Assembly: GCF_003945595.2 (NCBI RefSeq)
Contig: NW_024104292.1
Coordinates: 806,001 to 870,000, forward strand
Length of the DNA stretch: 64,000 bases
Source of the DNA: Pipra filicauda
Taxonomy: Eukaryota; Chordata; Aves; Passeriformes; Pipridae
Reading direction: 5' to 3'
Shown one piece after another: positions 8,913 to 22,020 of this stretch (positions are counted from its first letter, which is position 1; each line of letters begins with the position of its first letter). A program made the position numbers and the translations under genes. The notes beneath the pieces were generated by a model that saw only the letters and a list, made by a program, of their open reading frames with translations, was not told where the DNA came from and searched no databases.

Positions 8913-8960
8913 TCACAGTGCTTTCCAAGACTTCTTGGCTCGTAGTTTTTCCAGCATTTT
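8913..8960 (-). CDS. CEP295: CEP295 coding exon 28 (C-terminus)
   Basis: Fifteen codons, KMLEKLRAKKSWKAL, then TGA (8913-8915), after an acceptor tttatttgcag. The human protein ends with a very similar TLEKLRAK sequence. This closes the ALMS-type motif. Phase 0 start matches exon 27. Confidence 0.93.
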   Translation of the reverse strand, partial: KMLEKLRAKKSWKAL

Positions 8961-9842
8961 CTGCAAATAAAACAAACCATGAGACTAGTGCAGCTTAAGC
9001 GACTACACTAAAAACCAGCATAGCTAGAGGGGCACAACTGAGGTACTGCCCCATCTGTTTGACCTGAACATCAGTAATAGACAGTGATGAGTTCAGTGAC
9101 TGTCCGGGCTTCAAAAAGGCCACAGATTGCAGGGTGGGAGAGAAGGTGTGCTTATTTATTTTATGTTAATTATGGAATCTGTAAAGCAATGCAATGAGAG
9201 CACCAAAATTTATTCCACCAAAAAGAAGTTGGGGTGGTCGATGCTAAAGGCAGGATTTTGGCCTGGAGCCCCCTGGAGTAGTCACAGCCTCTCAAGATCA
9301 TCAAGCATTTCCTTCCTTCCAGTTGTCCAAGGCCCAGCAAGAGAACAGGGAATTAATGACTCCAGTCCTCTAGTTCAAGCCCTCTTCTACAGCAACTAGA
9401 GGAAAACCCAGACAAGATTCTTGCGACCTGAAGTTCAGGCATGCTCAGAATGTTACCCTAACCTCAAGCAGCCAAAGCAGCCCAAAACCCACCAAACCTA
9501 GAAGTTGCCTTATAATGGAAATTCAGTCTAGTTTGAACTACTGAAAACCCTGCCATTCTTTTGCCATATAGATTTTCTAACAGCTGGAGCCTTTTTGCTC
9601 AAGCTCAAATCACCAGAAAAATTCAGCCTGAGGCAGCCATGCATTTTAGATGAATTTTCAGCTCAGTCATAGTGTTGACAAGGAAATTCTTATGTGGGAT
9701 GTACCAATGCCATCACTTAAAATCCAGACTGGTTGGGTGGTCTCCATTTCAACTGCACTCAAACTATGCTTCAGTGACTAATTAGAAGCTCAGTGAAGTC
9801 ATAAGACTCAACAGCCAGGAGGACAGTGTAACAAACTATTAC

Positions 9843-9942
9843 CTTTTGAAACTCTTTAGCTTTTTCTCTGTTTTTAGCATAAGTTTCTTGCCTTGTTTTT
9901 TCTTCCTGTCTGATTTTTACTTCTTCGAGTTGATTATAAAGT
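9843..9942 (-). CDS. CEP295: CEP295 coding exon 27 (ALMS motif)
   Basis: 100 nt, acceptor ttcccacag, donor gtaata. Encodes RLYNQLEEVKIRQEEKTRQE and continues to AKEFQK, a charged helix conserved at the human C-terminus (RLYNQLAEVK). Starts in phase 2 and ends in phase 0. Confidence 0.92.
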
Positions 9943-10478
9943 CTGTGGGAACAGTAGGAAGAAAATTGAGTCCTGGCAGAAAGGAAGTGGCAAAGCTGGA
10001 GTAAGTTAACAAGCTTAAGGGTTTATACTGGCTCACTTGCTAGCAATTAGGAAAATTTGACACATCTCTCCAGTAATCTAGAATCACTTCAAATTCTTCA
10101 GCTGTATCAAACAAACCCCCTCCACGTTCAGGAGCTGCCCTTGGTTCATGTTACTGCTCATAAGTGCCCAAGTGCAACTGTGAACTTTGCTTCAAATTTT
10201 ATCTAGTGTCAGGCATTAAGTGGCACAGCAGCCTCAGCCTGGTGAAACCAGCAGGCTGACCTTGTGTTCCTCACTGCCACCCATGCAAGGGCCTTTTCCC
10301 AGCAGGTACCTGGATCAAACACTCTTGGCTCCTCTCTCCCAACTGTTGTGTTAAGCAGCACTGGGTTCAGCCGGAAGATCACAAACTGTTTTGTCTGACC
10401 AAGAGCTTTCATAAGACACAGATTAACTACTTCTGTTGGTTTTAATTCAAACTTCTCCCACTTTTGTTCATGCATTAC

Positions 10479-10587
10479 CTGGATGTACGCTGGTGCATTT
10501 CAATTTCTCCGGCCTTCCTGTCCTCTGGAGAAGATACTCTCACTTCTCCTACTTTTTTCAACTGACTGGCAACTGCACCATTTTTTC
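10479..10587 (-). CDS. CEP295: CEP295 coding exon 26 (ALMS motif)
   Basis: 109 nt between the acceptor ctccctag and the donor gtaatg. Encodes KNGAVASQLKKVGEVRVSSP and on to EIEMHQRTS. The VGEV..PEDRK and MHQRT words match human CEP295. Starts in phase 1, ends in phase 2. Confidence 0.92.
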
Positions 10588-11143
10588 CTAGGGAGAAAAA
10601 AAATAAAAAGCCAAACATATCTTAAATTTAACTCTCTAGTTTAGCTAACTCAAAAGCATGACAGGTTTTCAAAGATTTTTAAATGACATGACAAAAAAAG
10701 AAACAAGCTAGCAGAATGGACACAATGGAGATGATGTCTTGTGTTAAAATAAATCCTCACAGTCTCACTCGTTAGGCTACTGCCTGTGCTTTAAGCCAGC
10801 CATGGCTCTCAACAGCCGACCTCCAAGTCTCCAGTAACAGGCACTAGAGATGCACCAGTTCGAGTAATGTGGTTGTTCTTTGATAAACAGCCATTGCTTG
10901 CAAAGATACCTATAACAACAAATGTGGGCTGATTGTGAAAGAGCACCCATAAAACTCTTTACAACACTGAACTGAAGAGGTAGCAGGGCAGTGGAGGGGG
11001 GGAAGCTCCCTGCATTCCCAAGAAAACAAAGAATATCCCAGTTTGCAATAGCAAACACATAACAAATATAAACTCTGTTCTTTGATATACAACAGCAATT
11101 ATAAGGGTACCTAATGGTGTGTCTTGTCCCCAGACAAACCTAC

Positions 11144-11350
11144 CAGAGAGAAGACAAAACTCCTTTTGTCTGCTTCTTAACTCCTTAGACTTTCCTCCTC
11201 GAAGCTTTCTGGCTTCCGGCTTTTCATTTTCTCTCTCTCTCTTTTTTATTTCTTCTACTCTTTTCAGAGATTCCTGGATGAAGTTCTGCTTTCTTTTTAA
11301 AAAGGATTTTTGCAAACTTCCAGATGTAGCTGCAAACTCCAGCAGCATCA
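11144..11350 (-). CDS. CEP295: CEP295 coding exon 25 (ALMS motif start)
   Basis: 207 nt, acceptor gcttcacag, donor gtaggt. Encodes MLLEFAATSGSLQKSFLKRK followed by QNFIQESLKRVEEIKKRERE and a basic stretch. This corresponds to the LEFAP..SLQ.SF..RK..FI..SLKR core of ALMS-type motifs shared by ALMS1, CEP295 and C10orf90. ORFs on the + strand here are antisense shadows. Confidence 0.93.
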
Positions 11351-12091
11351 CTGTGAAGCAAAGTTCTCACTGTTAACAACGAGCAGTAAGTCATGCATTT
11401 CAATGTACTTCTCCTAATATACTGAAGTTGACCACTTTTGTAAATGGCACGAGGAGAATGGCATTGTGAGTGATGAGGCATCTTGCAAAACAGGCAGCAA
11501 TTCAGACCTATGAAATCTAGTCGTGGTCAGCAGGTCTGCTGAGACAAATACTGCATCAAAAGCATCTTGATGCCTCAAAACATATCAAAGACCTAATAAG
11601 TCCCTAACACAGTTAAGTTCTGTCAACTCCTGTCTTTCATGTTACTGTGGTTCATTTTAGACAAAAAATATTTCAGTATTTTACTGCTGGTTCCACACTG
11701 TTATCAGAATAGAGAAAAAAAAACAAAAAAACCTTCTTTGGCTACAGGGCTTGGGAGACTAACAGGAAATGAGAAATAAGTGAATGTGCAACTGTGAAAA
11801 CAAATCACAAAACAACACAGAATTTTTCAAAGTTAAGCTGTCACAATACAAAAACAAGTGTAGTGTAGAACTTTCATAACTTGGGAGTGGACGAGACAAG
11901 CAATATGACACACACTAAACCTGGGTCAAACGTACAACAAACCAAGCATGAACAGCAAGATGCATTCGCCTAAGTAAAAGCAGCTCTAAAAAATTTTCCA
12001 GATGAGAGGTGTATTTTACTGATTATTTTAATAATAAAAAAATTTACTATCTCTATCTCAGCTTCAGTATATTTAAGTTACACATAATTAC

Positions 12092-12209
12092 CTGCAGTCC
12101 GATGTGACGGACAGTGACTGTTGTTGGGACTCTGGGCTTTGGGAGAGCTGTCAGGCCTTGTGAATGCTGAATAATCTGCATCTGGAGCTAGTGGTAAAAG
12201 TTCTCTCTC
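12092..12209 (-). CDS. CEP295: CEP295 coding exon 24
   Basis: 118 nt, acceptor ttgaaacag, donor gtaatt. Encodes ERELLPLAPDADYSAFTRPD and a Ser/Pro-rich linker ending SHRTA. Phase 0 to 1, consistent with both neighbours. Confidence 0.9.
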
Positions 12210-13282
12210 CTGTTTCAAAAGGAATCAGTGGCTGGAAATGCTTAAAATACACCGCCAATTTGAGTGGAGCGGTACTACTGTACCACTAGCTTAGACCCAA
12301 TGCAAATAAAATACATTCTTTTGCCCTTATAGCAGATGCAAAGAAAAATCAGAAATGGATCTTTGTAATAATTATGAAAAATCTACTTTCTAAAAACATT
12401 TTAAAATTTAAAAAAAAAATCCATTGAAGACTTTTTTGCCCACCAGATTCAATTGGTTGTTCTTAATACAGGGCAGCATAATTCCATCTGCTTTCATTTC
12501 CTACTGTTCTCTCTAGTTCTCCCCCATTACTCTCATCCCACTTGACTCTTTCTCTCTTTGTCAGTGGCGGGTGACACCCACTGCAGCAGTACAGCCTCCA
12601 GCTGTCAACCTTCACTTCTCCCTCGTATCAATTACTTTATAAAGACCCATCCTTGGCCACTTTTAGGATCTTCTGTAGATGCCTCCTGCAATTAAAGCAT
12701 GATTTCATCTAACTGACACAGATTACTTGGTTCTACATTATTGCTTCAGCACCCAAATTATTGTCTCGTTAAAACCCAGCCCCTCTGCAATTTATAGCCT
12801 TTGCTTTATATAAGCAAACAGCAAAAAGCACACCATGGGCTAACTAAGCGTGGCAGAATGACAAGCTGGTTATTTTTTCCCCATAAACCTCAAACTGCTG
12901 TGTGAGCCTGCTATGGTTCCATCTGCTAGGTAGGGGATTTTTCCTTTTTCTTTTGTCCTACATTCTCATTTCGTTCAAGTTTTCAACTAGTGGGATACAA
13001 TTTAATCTTGCAAACACCAGCAAGACGGTTTGTTTCTTGCAGCAAGTCTTCCAAACTCTGTCTACACCAATATGACAAGGTAGTAATTTTAAAGAATAGC
13101 CCAAATTTAAGATCTATTAGATCTCTCCAGAAAACCTAATGTCAAACTAGGATGATCCAAGCAATTACTAAGCTTGGATAACCCAACATTCTCTTGTTTT
13201 GCAACAGTGGATTAACTGCTACAGTGGGGCCTCTCTTTATTATGATTAATACTAAGTTAGTATTACATTAGATAATGCTCAC

Positions 13283-13453
13283 CTCAGGAAAAACATTACA
13301 TTCAGACTGACCCACACAGGTTGGGTTATTGATTTTATCCTCAATTTTCTGTTGGTTAATATGTTCAATGTCCGATTCTGCAGTACTGATGTCATTTGAG
13401 CTTATCAGAGTGAGTTCTGGTTCTTCCATAATACCACGCCCTGACTCAGTCTC
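13283..13453 (-). CDS. CEP295: CEP295 coding exon 23
   Basis: 171 nt (57 codons), acceptor cttttctag, donor gtgagc. Acidic region beginning ETESGRGIMEEPELTLISSN, followed by a Glu/Asn-rich stretch to NVFPE. Symmetric phase 0. Confidence 0.9.
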
Positions 13454-14102
13454 CTAGAAAAGAAAATATACAAGTCACCAATGTAAAAACAGAAAAACTA
13501 AAAAAAAAAATAATAATAAATATTTCCAGCAATAGCAACAGCTGTTGTTAGAAAGAAGAGGCTCATTCAAGAGGAAGAAGAAAACCCACCCCAAGCAATA
13601 CATGAAATACAGAAAGAGAACATGTATATCAGAGTTCAAAAAACTGAAACAAATAATGCAAAGCAGGCAAACAAAAAAACCTCCACCTCTCCTTCACTCT
13701 CCTCAAGTTTAAGTTACTTAGTTCTAGGGCAAATTTCTTTTAATGCTACATCAAAGCTATTTCCTGAAGTTTGCTTATGCTTTGGTTAATTTATTTACCT
13801 CCTTCAGGCTTCTAAATGGGGACAGTGAGGTAACAGTGACATGAAACCCAGCTGCATGTGCTCTACCAACCGATAGTAAGAGAGGGAGACGAAACAGTTC
13901 CTCAAACCATTGTGGGAACTCAGCTCATTTTAGCTACTGCTAATTATTTCAGTGCTATGATCTGAAAGTAGTAGGGCAGAAGTCCAGAAAACAGGAACCA
14001 GAACTGTAAAATCAACATTTGCCAAGCTTTCAGATATTAAAGGTCTAAAATAACTCGGTGCAACAACAAAAACCCCTACTTTTGGAAATCTGTTTTACTC
14101 AC

Positions 14103-14740
14103 CCAGACTGGAATACATGAGCTTCTGGGCACAGAACGAGAATGTTTCTCATGTCTTTCCAGGAAAAAACTGTTTTGTTGTACAACAGCATGCAAATGGA
14201 TGTCTGAGTCTTCCAAGCTGGTTTCTCTGAGAACCCTCAAACATTCCTGTCCTTCTGGAAAGCTTTGCTCTGGCTCCTTTATATTCATATTGCACTGAGA
14301 ATTCAGCTCCACAGCATTATTTACTTCATGTACAGGAACTGATTTTTCAGGAAGCTTCACATGCTTCTTATCAAATTCCTCCAAAGGTAATTTTTCTGAA
14401 GACACAGTCTCTTTTAATAAGTGTGGAGAACAAGTTTCATCCATTGTAACTGGCGTGGTATCTACTTGATAAAGTGATTTTTGATCTTCCAGTGGAATCA
14501 GACTTTCATTTCGCAGACCTTCCACTGAACACTGGAGGCTAATACCTTCCATACTTCTTGACAGTTCTTCATATTCTCTTGCAGGTAAAACACAGTTCTC
14601 ATGGCCCCCATCTTCAGTTCCAGGGGCTTGCTCAAAAGATCTCTGTAATGCAGCCCTACAATCCACTGGCTGATCAGCATTCTGAGAGATATCACTCAGC
14701 GCAGATTCTAATTGAAGAGGGTGAAAAGATTCTTCAGATC
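14103..14740 (-). CDS. CEP295: CEP295 coding exon 22
   Basis: 638 nt (212 codons plus the completed boundary codon), acceptor tttgaaacag, donor gtgagt. Acidic, low-complexity-like sequence from SEESFHPLQLESALSDISQN to SSCIPVW. Few conserved motifs; this is the rapidly evolving C-terminal half. The phase fits exons 21 (1) and 23 (0). Confidence 0.9.
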
Positions 14741-16605
14741 CTGTTTCAAAAATTGTCAGAAGTCAAACTGCTTGCTAACAAAACAGAATTTTCACTTTAA
14801 AAGTCTCCCCATAATAAGACTTTTCAGTAATGTATAACAAAAATTCTAGTAAATAGGAAGAAATATTTTTTTTAAAAAAGTCTGCTTAAGTTTCCTCAAA
14901 CATAGTACCATTAACATTAGAGAAAATGATTCCATCACTATACACAAAATTTTGAGAAACAATATTTTTGTTGCTTCTTAGAATATGTTTAGGGATGGAC
15001 TTTGTGATGGTGGTGACATAATGACATCCATACATTTTACAACTTATACTCTGTAAGTGGAAGTCCTCCGAGTCCCTTTTGCACTTCCAACAAAGTCTCT
15101 AAACCACAAAGAAAACAATCCAAAACACCATTACAGAAACTTTCAAAGTAGAAGACAAGAGGAATAAGGACTGCTGTTCCTACAAGATACAGCAGTGCAC
15201 CCTGAATTACCTTCCTTGAACTGACAACCCAAAATGCTTTTTACTTGCTTAGCCTGTTGCTTATGTTATTTTTTTCCATACTTCTAAAGCACAACAGTAA
15301 TTAGTTTGTTATTATAAAAACACATAAGAGATGGGGAGATATTGCAGTTAAGACTCAAAGCACAAAGATTCTTTCTATAAGCAATTTAGAAATAGAGTGT
15401 TTTGAAGTTAGAAGGGAGCTTCCTAAATCCTAGTTGCTGTGACCACAGTCACAAAGTCTTTAAGTGTAAACCTCTTTTAGCATCTTTTATTACTTTCCTT
15501 TTTTCTTGTACCAGCAACTGCCAGCTAGAGAGAAAGAAAAGCATAATAGCAACTGAGTACTTGCTTGCAGCTTTAAATATGTGTGTCCAAAAATTTTAAG
15601 TGTATATATATATGCAAATCACAAACATAATTGAGCAGGAATGTTTACATTGTAAATACATCTATTTATTACTTAAGATATTGTGCTGCATTTCCTGTTA
15701 CTTTAAGGTGCTCCAACAGAAAGCTGAAAAACACTGAAAATACCTGATTCTTGGCAAATAATGTTTTACGAAATATTTAGTTTGCTACTAGTTGCCTTTG
15801 GAATTTCAGATTGGTCCTTTTCTTTAGAATACATGAAATACCAAGTTAAATTCAACTGCAAAACATTAAAAAATATTTTTCCTGCTATGAGCTACAGTTA
15901 ATGTAATGCCGCTCCGCAATCATAAACTTTTAATCTACTAAGTTAATTACAATATTATCACTTAAAAGTTCCTTTCTTCTTTTCTTGTCCCTCCCCCTTA
16001 CTTTGTAGAGAGATAAAGCAATTCTATAATCAGAGCAAGTATCAGTGTACAGAACACTGCTGTGACTTAACAGTGGGAAAAGAAAATTAAATTGTTCCTT
16101 GAAGAACGTAATGTATATAAAAGACAAATGATTAAGTTCAGAGACTCTAGCACATGCACCTCATAAAATTTTTATCAATTTTTGGAACTTCCTTAACTTC
16201 CTCAAACTTAAAAAGTAATGGATATGCATGAACAAATAACTGGAAAAGGACTTAAACTGACAGTTTCAGCCAGAGTTGATATTTCTTCACTAACATAATT
16301 ACTGCAGAAGGAATAAGTAACATAATATCCATTACAGGGACTTGAATAAGCAGGTCTGCTTTTGTACCAAAGTCGTAACTGCTGAGGAAATAAACTTCAC
16401 AGAATTTAGGAGTTCTACCCATTAAAGGTAGTGGAAGAGACTGTGTGAGAGAGCAGCAGCAGAGTTAAGACATTTCAAAGCAGGACTGAGAGCAGCAAAG
16501 AGATCTGTCCCCGTTTCAACATGGCAAACCCATCCTAAGGGTTGGTATTTACACATTACCAACAGGCTGAATCTGAAAGCACTGATCTGACTACACTGTA
16601 CATAC

Positions 16606-16765
16606 CTGGAGTAAGATTTTCTGTAATGGACTCTTCTGATGAAATGTTGTTTTGCCTGTTTGTTTCAAGATAAGAAGGCAGACTGCTTCTTTGCACATTC
16701 AGACCAGCGTTTCCCACTTCTAGAAATGTAAGCATGTCTGGACTTTCTGTTGAAAATTTTGAAGT
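16606..16765 (-). CDS. CEP295: CEP295 coding exon 21
   Basis: 160 nt, acceptor gccactag after a T-rich tract, donor gtatgt. Encodes TSKFSTESPDMLTFLEVGNA through SITENLTP. Phase 0 to 1. Confidence 0.88.
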
Positions 16766-17005
16766 CTAGTGGCATTAAAAAAAAAAAAAAATTTTCTCAG
16801 AAATGTGAAGAATAAAAAGCTGAAGGTAGTATTTGATTTTTGGATCACATTTCTGCTACAACCAGCAAAACCACTTCCAAGCTCTATGTATATCAAAAAA
16901 TACTCCTGTGTTTCTTCTAGATAAAACACAGCGTGGGGATTATACATTTAAATCTTACAAAAACCTTATGCTAAAGTATTTCCTCCACCAGTTTTTGTGT
17001 AGTAC

Positions 17006-17160
17006 CTCGCTAAATTCTCTGCTGTCTTGTGAAATTCCATATTGAGAACACGATGATGATGTATCAAAGTCAACAGTTGGTTCCAGAGGCTGAAAGAGAT
17101 GGTGATGGAAGTTTGGAAAAGGTTTCTCTCTTTCTGGAAAACAAAGCTCAGCTGCTAGAG
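17006..17160 (-). CDS. CEP295: CEP295 coding exon 20
   Basis: 155 nt, acceptor tttcttacag, donor gtacta. Encodes LAAELCFPEREKPFPNFHHH, then LFQPLEPTVDFDTSSS. The FQPLEP word is a recognisable conserved patch. Phase 1 to 0. Confidence 0.9.
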
Positions 17161-17499
17161 CTGTAAGAAAAAAGGTTATTTTAAAAACAAATACACATCA
17201 CCCACACCCCCAAAACAACCCCCCTCAAAAAAAAGAAAAAACCCCCAAACAACAGTTGTATCTTTATGCAGTAAATAAAGCATATTCTGCAGGTATACAA
17301 ATAGTAGCTTGTAAAACCAAAACCTTTACAGCATTCAATTCTTCCACTCTGACACAATGCAAGTATAAAAAGCAGTAAGAAAGTGATACACTGATTAATT
17401 TATTTTTTTTTAATGAAAAGATTAGGTCCTTAAGTTCTCTGTTCAGCACTTGTGAGACTGCATCAGAAGTAGTGTGGGCTTTTCAGTACAAAAATCAGT

Positions 17500-17650
17500 G
17501 ACACAGCAGAGCAAGACCAATGAAGAGCCACAAGGATGATCAAAGGGTGGATGTACCACATGATGTTCAAAGAAAAGCTGAATAACTGAGTTTATTCAAT
17601 CTAAAGAGAAGAATTGGGGGAAATGGTACAAAAATATTTGCTGCCTACTA
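17500..17650 (+). mobile_element. CR1 LINE fragment
   Basis: Contains CR1-like text such as 'gaagagccacaaggatgatc' and 'aatctaaagagaagaattgg', degraded and lacking the 3' tail. Lies in CEP295 intron 19 beside a second, oppositely oriented CR1 copy. Confidence 0.65.
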
Positions 17651-17670
17651 CCTCCTAAGAGACAGTACAG

Positions 17671-17895
17671 AGAATCCTAGAATCGTTTGGGCTGTATCAC
17701 CTAGTTCCAGTTCCCCTGCCATGGGCAAGGACACCTTCCACTACACAGGTTGCTCAGGGTCCCATCCAACCTGGCCCTGAACACTTCCAGGGATGGGGCA
17801 TCCACAACTTCTCTGGGCAACCAGCTCCAGTGCCTCATCACCCTCAGAGTGATGAATTTTGTCCTAATATCTAACTAAACTTAATCTCCTTGAGT
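17671..17895 (-). mobile_element. CR1 LINE 3' fragment
   Basis: On the + strand it begins with the reversed CR1 tail (agaatcctagaatcgtttgg) and runs through 'ccatccaacctggccctgaa' and 'cacttccagggatggggcat', the conserved 3' region read backwards. Confidence 0.85.
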
Positions 17896-18019
17896 TTAAG
17901 GAAAATGCAGTCAGTGTGTTTGAACATGTTCAATGAAAGAAAAAGAGACAGACACAGGAAATTTTGGTTGGATACAACAAAAAAATTTAAAAAAAAGAGG
18001 AAAAGAACAGTTATTAAAA

Positions 18020-18186
18020 TGTTGCCCAGGGGGGTGTAGAATCTCTGTCCTTGGCAATATTCAGAACTTGCTTGGACAAGGCCTTAAGCAACCTAAGCTG
18101 GCTCTGCTATGAGCAGGAAGGAGAAGTTGGGCCACATAAACATAAGTCCTTCTGGTCTACATTAATCTATAATTCTATGATTCCAG
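18020..18186 (+). mobile_element. CR1 LINE 3' end
   Basis: 'gttgcccaggggggtgtaga' to 'ctataattctatgattcc', the standard CR1 3' end with the octamer-like tail, + orientation. 5'-truncated. Confidence 0.8.
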
Positions 18187-18706
18187 GTTTTCAAACATTC
18201 CAGGAGGAAGCAATTTGAATTAAAACACTAACATTATCGTCATGATAGCTAACAATGATGTTCTTAATTTTGTTACATTTTTCTAGAGAGCACAGAACCC
18301 CCACCAATCTGTTAATCAGTGAGCGTTTCATCAACTGTGTGACCCCATGTGAATAATGAAGTATTATATATTATTTTTCTATCTTCCTGAAGTAAAAGTT
18401 GTGCATAAACAAGTAATAAAAATGGCACAGGTAGCAAAAAGCCAAGCCATGGTAGCAGGGGGCTGCACAGAACTGAGAGAGACCTGATCAGACTATCTTG
18501 CTTTCCTGCACCAGATGATGCTTCATTAACATATATCTAACAAAGGATGAAGAACATCACAGTATTAAATTCTTGCACACAGAATCCTTATTAACTTTAA
18601 AATGTAAGCCGGACATAAATAACAGAGACCAACATGTAACATCGAGTTAACTCCTCATTCTGTACGATGAGAACACAGCACATAAATGCTATAAAATAGC
18701 AAATAC

Positions 18707-18934
18707 CTTGGAAACATGTATTGTCCTCTGAGTTCAAGTTCCCAGTATGTTTCCCCAGGACCTGCTGTGTCTGACGTTCTTTATAAAGGTGCATGTCTTC
18801 TTCAGACAGCAGAGTTTCAGATACTCCAGCCAAATTCTCTTGCCTCTGTTGCAAGGTAAAAGACAGCGAGGAGCTCAAAGGACGGCTTGTTGTTTCTCTC
18901 AAAATTCCACCTTCTGTACCATCAGAAGACAATC
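18707..18934 (-). CDS. CEP295: CEP295 coding exon 19
   Basis: 228 nt, acceptor ttatttcag, donor gtattt. Encodes LSSDGTEGGILRETTSRPLS, then a Gln/Glu-rich part to NTCFQ. Phase 1 to 1; joins cleanly to exons 18 and 20. Confidence 0.9.
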
Positions 18935-20461
18935 CTGAAATAATAAGTTAGATGTTCACAATTTTGCATATAAATCACTTACATGACATCATCTGAAAAG
19001 ACACTGCTTAATATCCTGAAATATTCATAAAGAATTCTAGGGTTTTGGTTTTTTAATTGTCTCCTGTCAATGCTCCTATAAATCTTACCACGCACTTTCA
19101 CAAATACAAGTTGATCTAATTAGGTAGCAGCCAGTACAGCTTAGTGCTTTTACAGAATGTAGACTTAGGAAATACTGAAATTATAAAATCAGAAAAGAAT
19201 TAATACTGTTATTTTATGCTAGCTAGCATAAAATAACCTGCTACTGCATATAAACATGTCAATCCTTCAATGTGATCTTGAATATCTTTATGACACCATG
19301 CAAGAGTTTTATTCATGATTAAAGAGAAATTGCTTAATACCAACACAAGAAATCTGAGGGATCAAGGTAACCAAAATCATGTTCCTAGTTACCGCATCAA
19401 CCCTTCTTTGTTGCACAAAGCTATTAGAAAAGGTCATCACTAAGCACCACTGAGTGTACGGTGAAGACACAGCCAGACTTGAAAAATTTATTCACGCAGC
19501 CAAATACCCAAAACTTCTGGTATTTTTCTTCCACAACTAAGAAACAATAGACAAGAAAAGCTACAAGAAAATGATCTTAGAATTTGCTTTCTTACATCAA
19601 TGAAACACAGATTTGTCAAGTGACTTATGAAGTTTATGTAATATCATTAGGGTTAAAATAAGACACTGAAATCTCAGGCTGTAAAAACTGTAGTCTTCAA
19701 ATCTGATTTATAAACATAGAATAACTCATATACACACAGGTTGCGTAAGAAATCAGATGTCAGACTTACACAATATTAAGCCTTAAAGTAAATAAATCTA
19801 CAGGTCACTATCTAATCACTTTCAAGCTCACTTCCATGTCCACAAGTAATAATGTCAGGAGCAACTATATATTTATTATAAAGGAATTATTTTTGATCTT
19901 ACAACAAGCTAACAAGATCAAGAGGCAGACTGCAAAAAAAAAAAAAAAGGGATAAGATCATGTATTTTTCAGAAAACTATTAAAGGTCAATATGGCATTC
20001 AAATGACATTTTCACAAATAAGTGATTAAGAATTACTATAGTGACAAGCAGATACTGGAACAATTCTCTTAACAGCAAGACAGAAGTCATAGCTCTGTAA
20101 GAATCCATGATATGTATTGATTAGTAAACTTCTATCAGTGTATCATTTGAAGATCATTTTAAAATAAAAATTGCCACTAGAAAACTGTTAGCATTACAGT
20201 TGCTTAATAAAACTCAAAATATCCTTTGCTAAAGCAGATGTATTATCATATTAAATTATAATAAAAGTAAAAAATCATAAGCACTTAACAAAACATTCTG
20301 GTTATGCTCAACTCTGTAGGATGCATTAATAAACCTTAAATGAAGTTTGACACTAGCCTATTTCAGAAGAACTTGCAGTGAGTTAGACCCATTCTGCCAT
20401 AAAACAAATAGAAAACACAATTTTCCTTTTACAAGAACAACAACAAACCCCAAACACTTAC

Positions 20462-20576
20462 CAGGGCCAACAGGGCTTGCATCCAACGTTTCACTAGTTG
20501 AAAAGCTCCCAGTGGAAATTGTTGAAGTTAAATCACAGGGTATTCCTTGCATGAAAGCCTCTGAAACTAGTACTTC
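20462..20576 (-). CDS. CEP295: CEP295 coding exon 18
   Basis: 115 nt, acceptor catcctag, donor gtaagt. Encodes EVLVSEAFMQGIPCDLTSTI and STGSFSTSETLDASPVGP. Phase 0 to 1. Confidence 0.88.
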
Positions 20577-20749
20577 CTAGGATGACATAACACACCTATT
20601 ATGAAGTACTCAAATGTCCGGAATTAAAGCTTTAAACCCACACATTTTATTCTGAGCTCAGTTCAAGTGTAGAAGCCTTCATGTTTTGCACAGTCAGGCA
20701 AATAAAGATTCATCCTTGCTCAGTACAACACATTCACACCCCATGTCCC

Positions 20750-20815
20750 AGACACATCACTCCCAACAGCCCCCTCCCCTCAACACACACCCACCCACAC
20801 CCACACACACACAGT
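20750..20815. repeat. CA/CCCA-rich low-complexity tract
   Basis: Irregular run of cacaca, cccaccca and cccctcccc words in CEP295 intron 17. Confidence 0.7.
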
Positions 20816-21354
20816 TAAAAAGCCTCTCAGGACGGCATACAAATCATGACACCTGGAAGATTGTTTTATCTTCGGGTGATCAGATTTGGCTATTTCTCAT
20901 CACAGACCCACTTTAGTAGAATTGTAGATCTCAGAGGAACATATAAGCAAAACATCAAAAACTCAGGAATTTTACAGGTACCTGCAACACTGAGTCTTTT
21001 GCATACAAGTTACTGACTTAAAATTTAATTCTATGAAATTACACCAAAAATATACAAAATACCCTAAAACATCATCTTCCTTAATTTTAAGGTAAGCTCT
21101 ACAAACTCACAAAGCAGAGAACGAGAGTTTTTGCATTTAAAAATTTTGAAGAATTAGATATAAAGTTTTCTGAAATTCTGACTTCAAATGTGCACTAAAA
21201 AAATAAAAAAATCTAAGAAACCCTTTTCCTCCATTTTTCATTATATACTACCTTATACAAAATATATTACATTTAAAACATCTACATTTTAACGTACTTC
21301 TATATACACATGTAACACATAACATTTTTTAAATACTGCTTTTATTTCCTGACA

Positions 21355-22020
21355 AAATGACAGGATCTTTGGGTGAGGAAATAGAAGGAGATTGGTGTTG
21401 ATTTTGGCAAGGCTTTTAACACTCACAATATTCTTTGTTCCCAGTTTGGATGTGGCAACCTGAATGGATAGACAATAACAACTGGATGGATAATCAGGCT
21501 CGGAGGTCAGCGATTAAAGGGTTACACTCTACGTGGAGGTGGGGAACAAGTGGAGTACATAAGGCTCTGTCCTAGGACCTGTCCCCTGTAACACCCTTGG
21601 CAGTGACCCAGAGGAGATGACACGATACTTTAATCAGGTCTCCAGATACGCTAAGGTGGGAGGACCAAGTCATACACTGAACAGCAGGGTTGGCATCTAG
21701 AACCACCTTGTGAGGTTGGACCTACAGGAATAGTGTGAAACTCAGCAAGGGCAAATGCAAAGTCCAGCACCTGGAAGGAAGAAGCTCATGCACCAGTCCC
21801 AGCTGGGGTCTATCTAAGGAGCAGCCTTGTGAAAAAGGGCCCAGGAGCCTCATCAGACAGCAAGCTGAGCGTAAGCCCACGGTGCGCCGACAGCAGAGGG
21901 GCAACAGACAGCATCTTGTGCTGTATGAGCAGGAACAGAGCCAGCAGATCCATCCCAGTAGTTACCCTTCTTTACTTGGTGTTTGTTATGCTGCTGCACC
22001 TAGAACACTGCACCTAATCT
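21355..22020 (+). mobile_element. CR1 LINE fragment, about 0.66 kb
   Basis: Carries decayed CR1 ORF2 C-terminal and 3' text: 'ctgtcctaggacctgtcccc', 'aacacccttggcagtgaccc', 'gtgaaactcagcaagggcaa' and 'aatgcaaagtccagcacctg'. Several frameshifts and stops. The ORFs reported over it are relics of the reverse transcriptase reading frame or chance frames, not host genes. Confidence 0.8.

Noticed and set aside
11119..11376. + strand ORF rich in Phe/Ser/Leu
   Set aside because: Antisense shadow of CEP295 coding exon 25, whose minus-strand reading is conserved.
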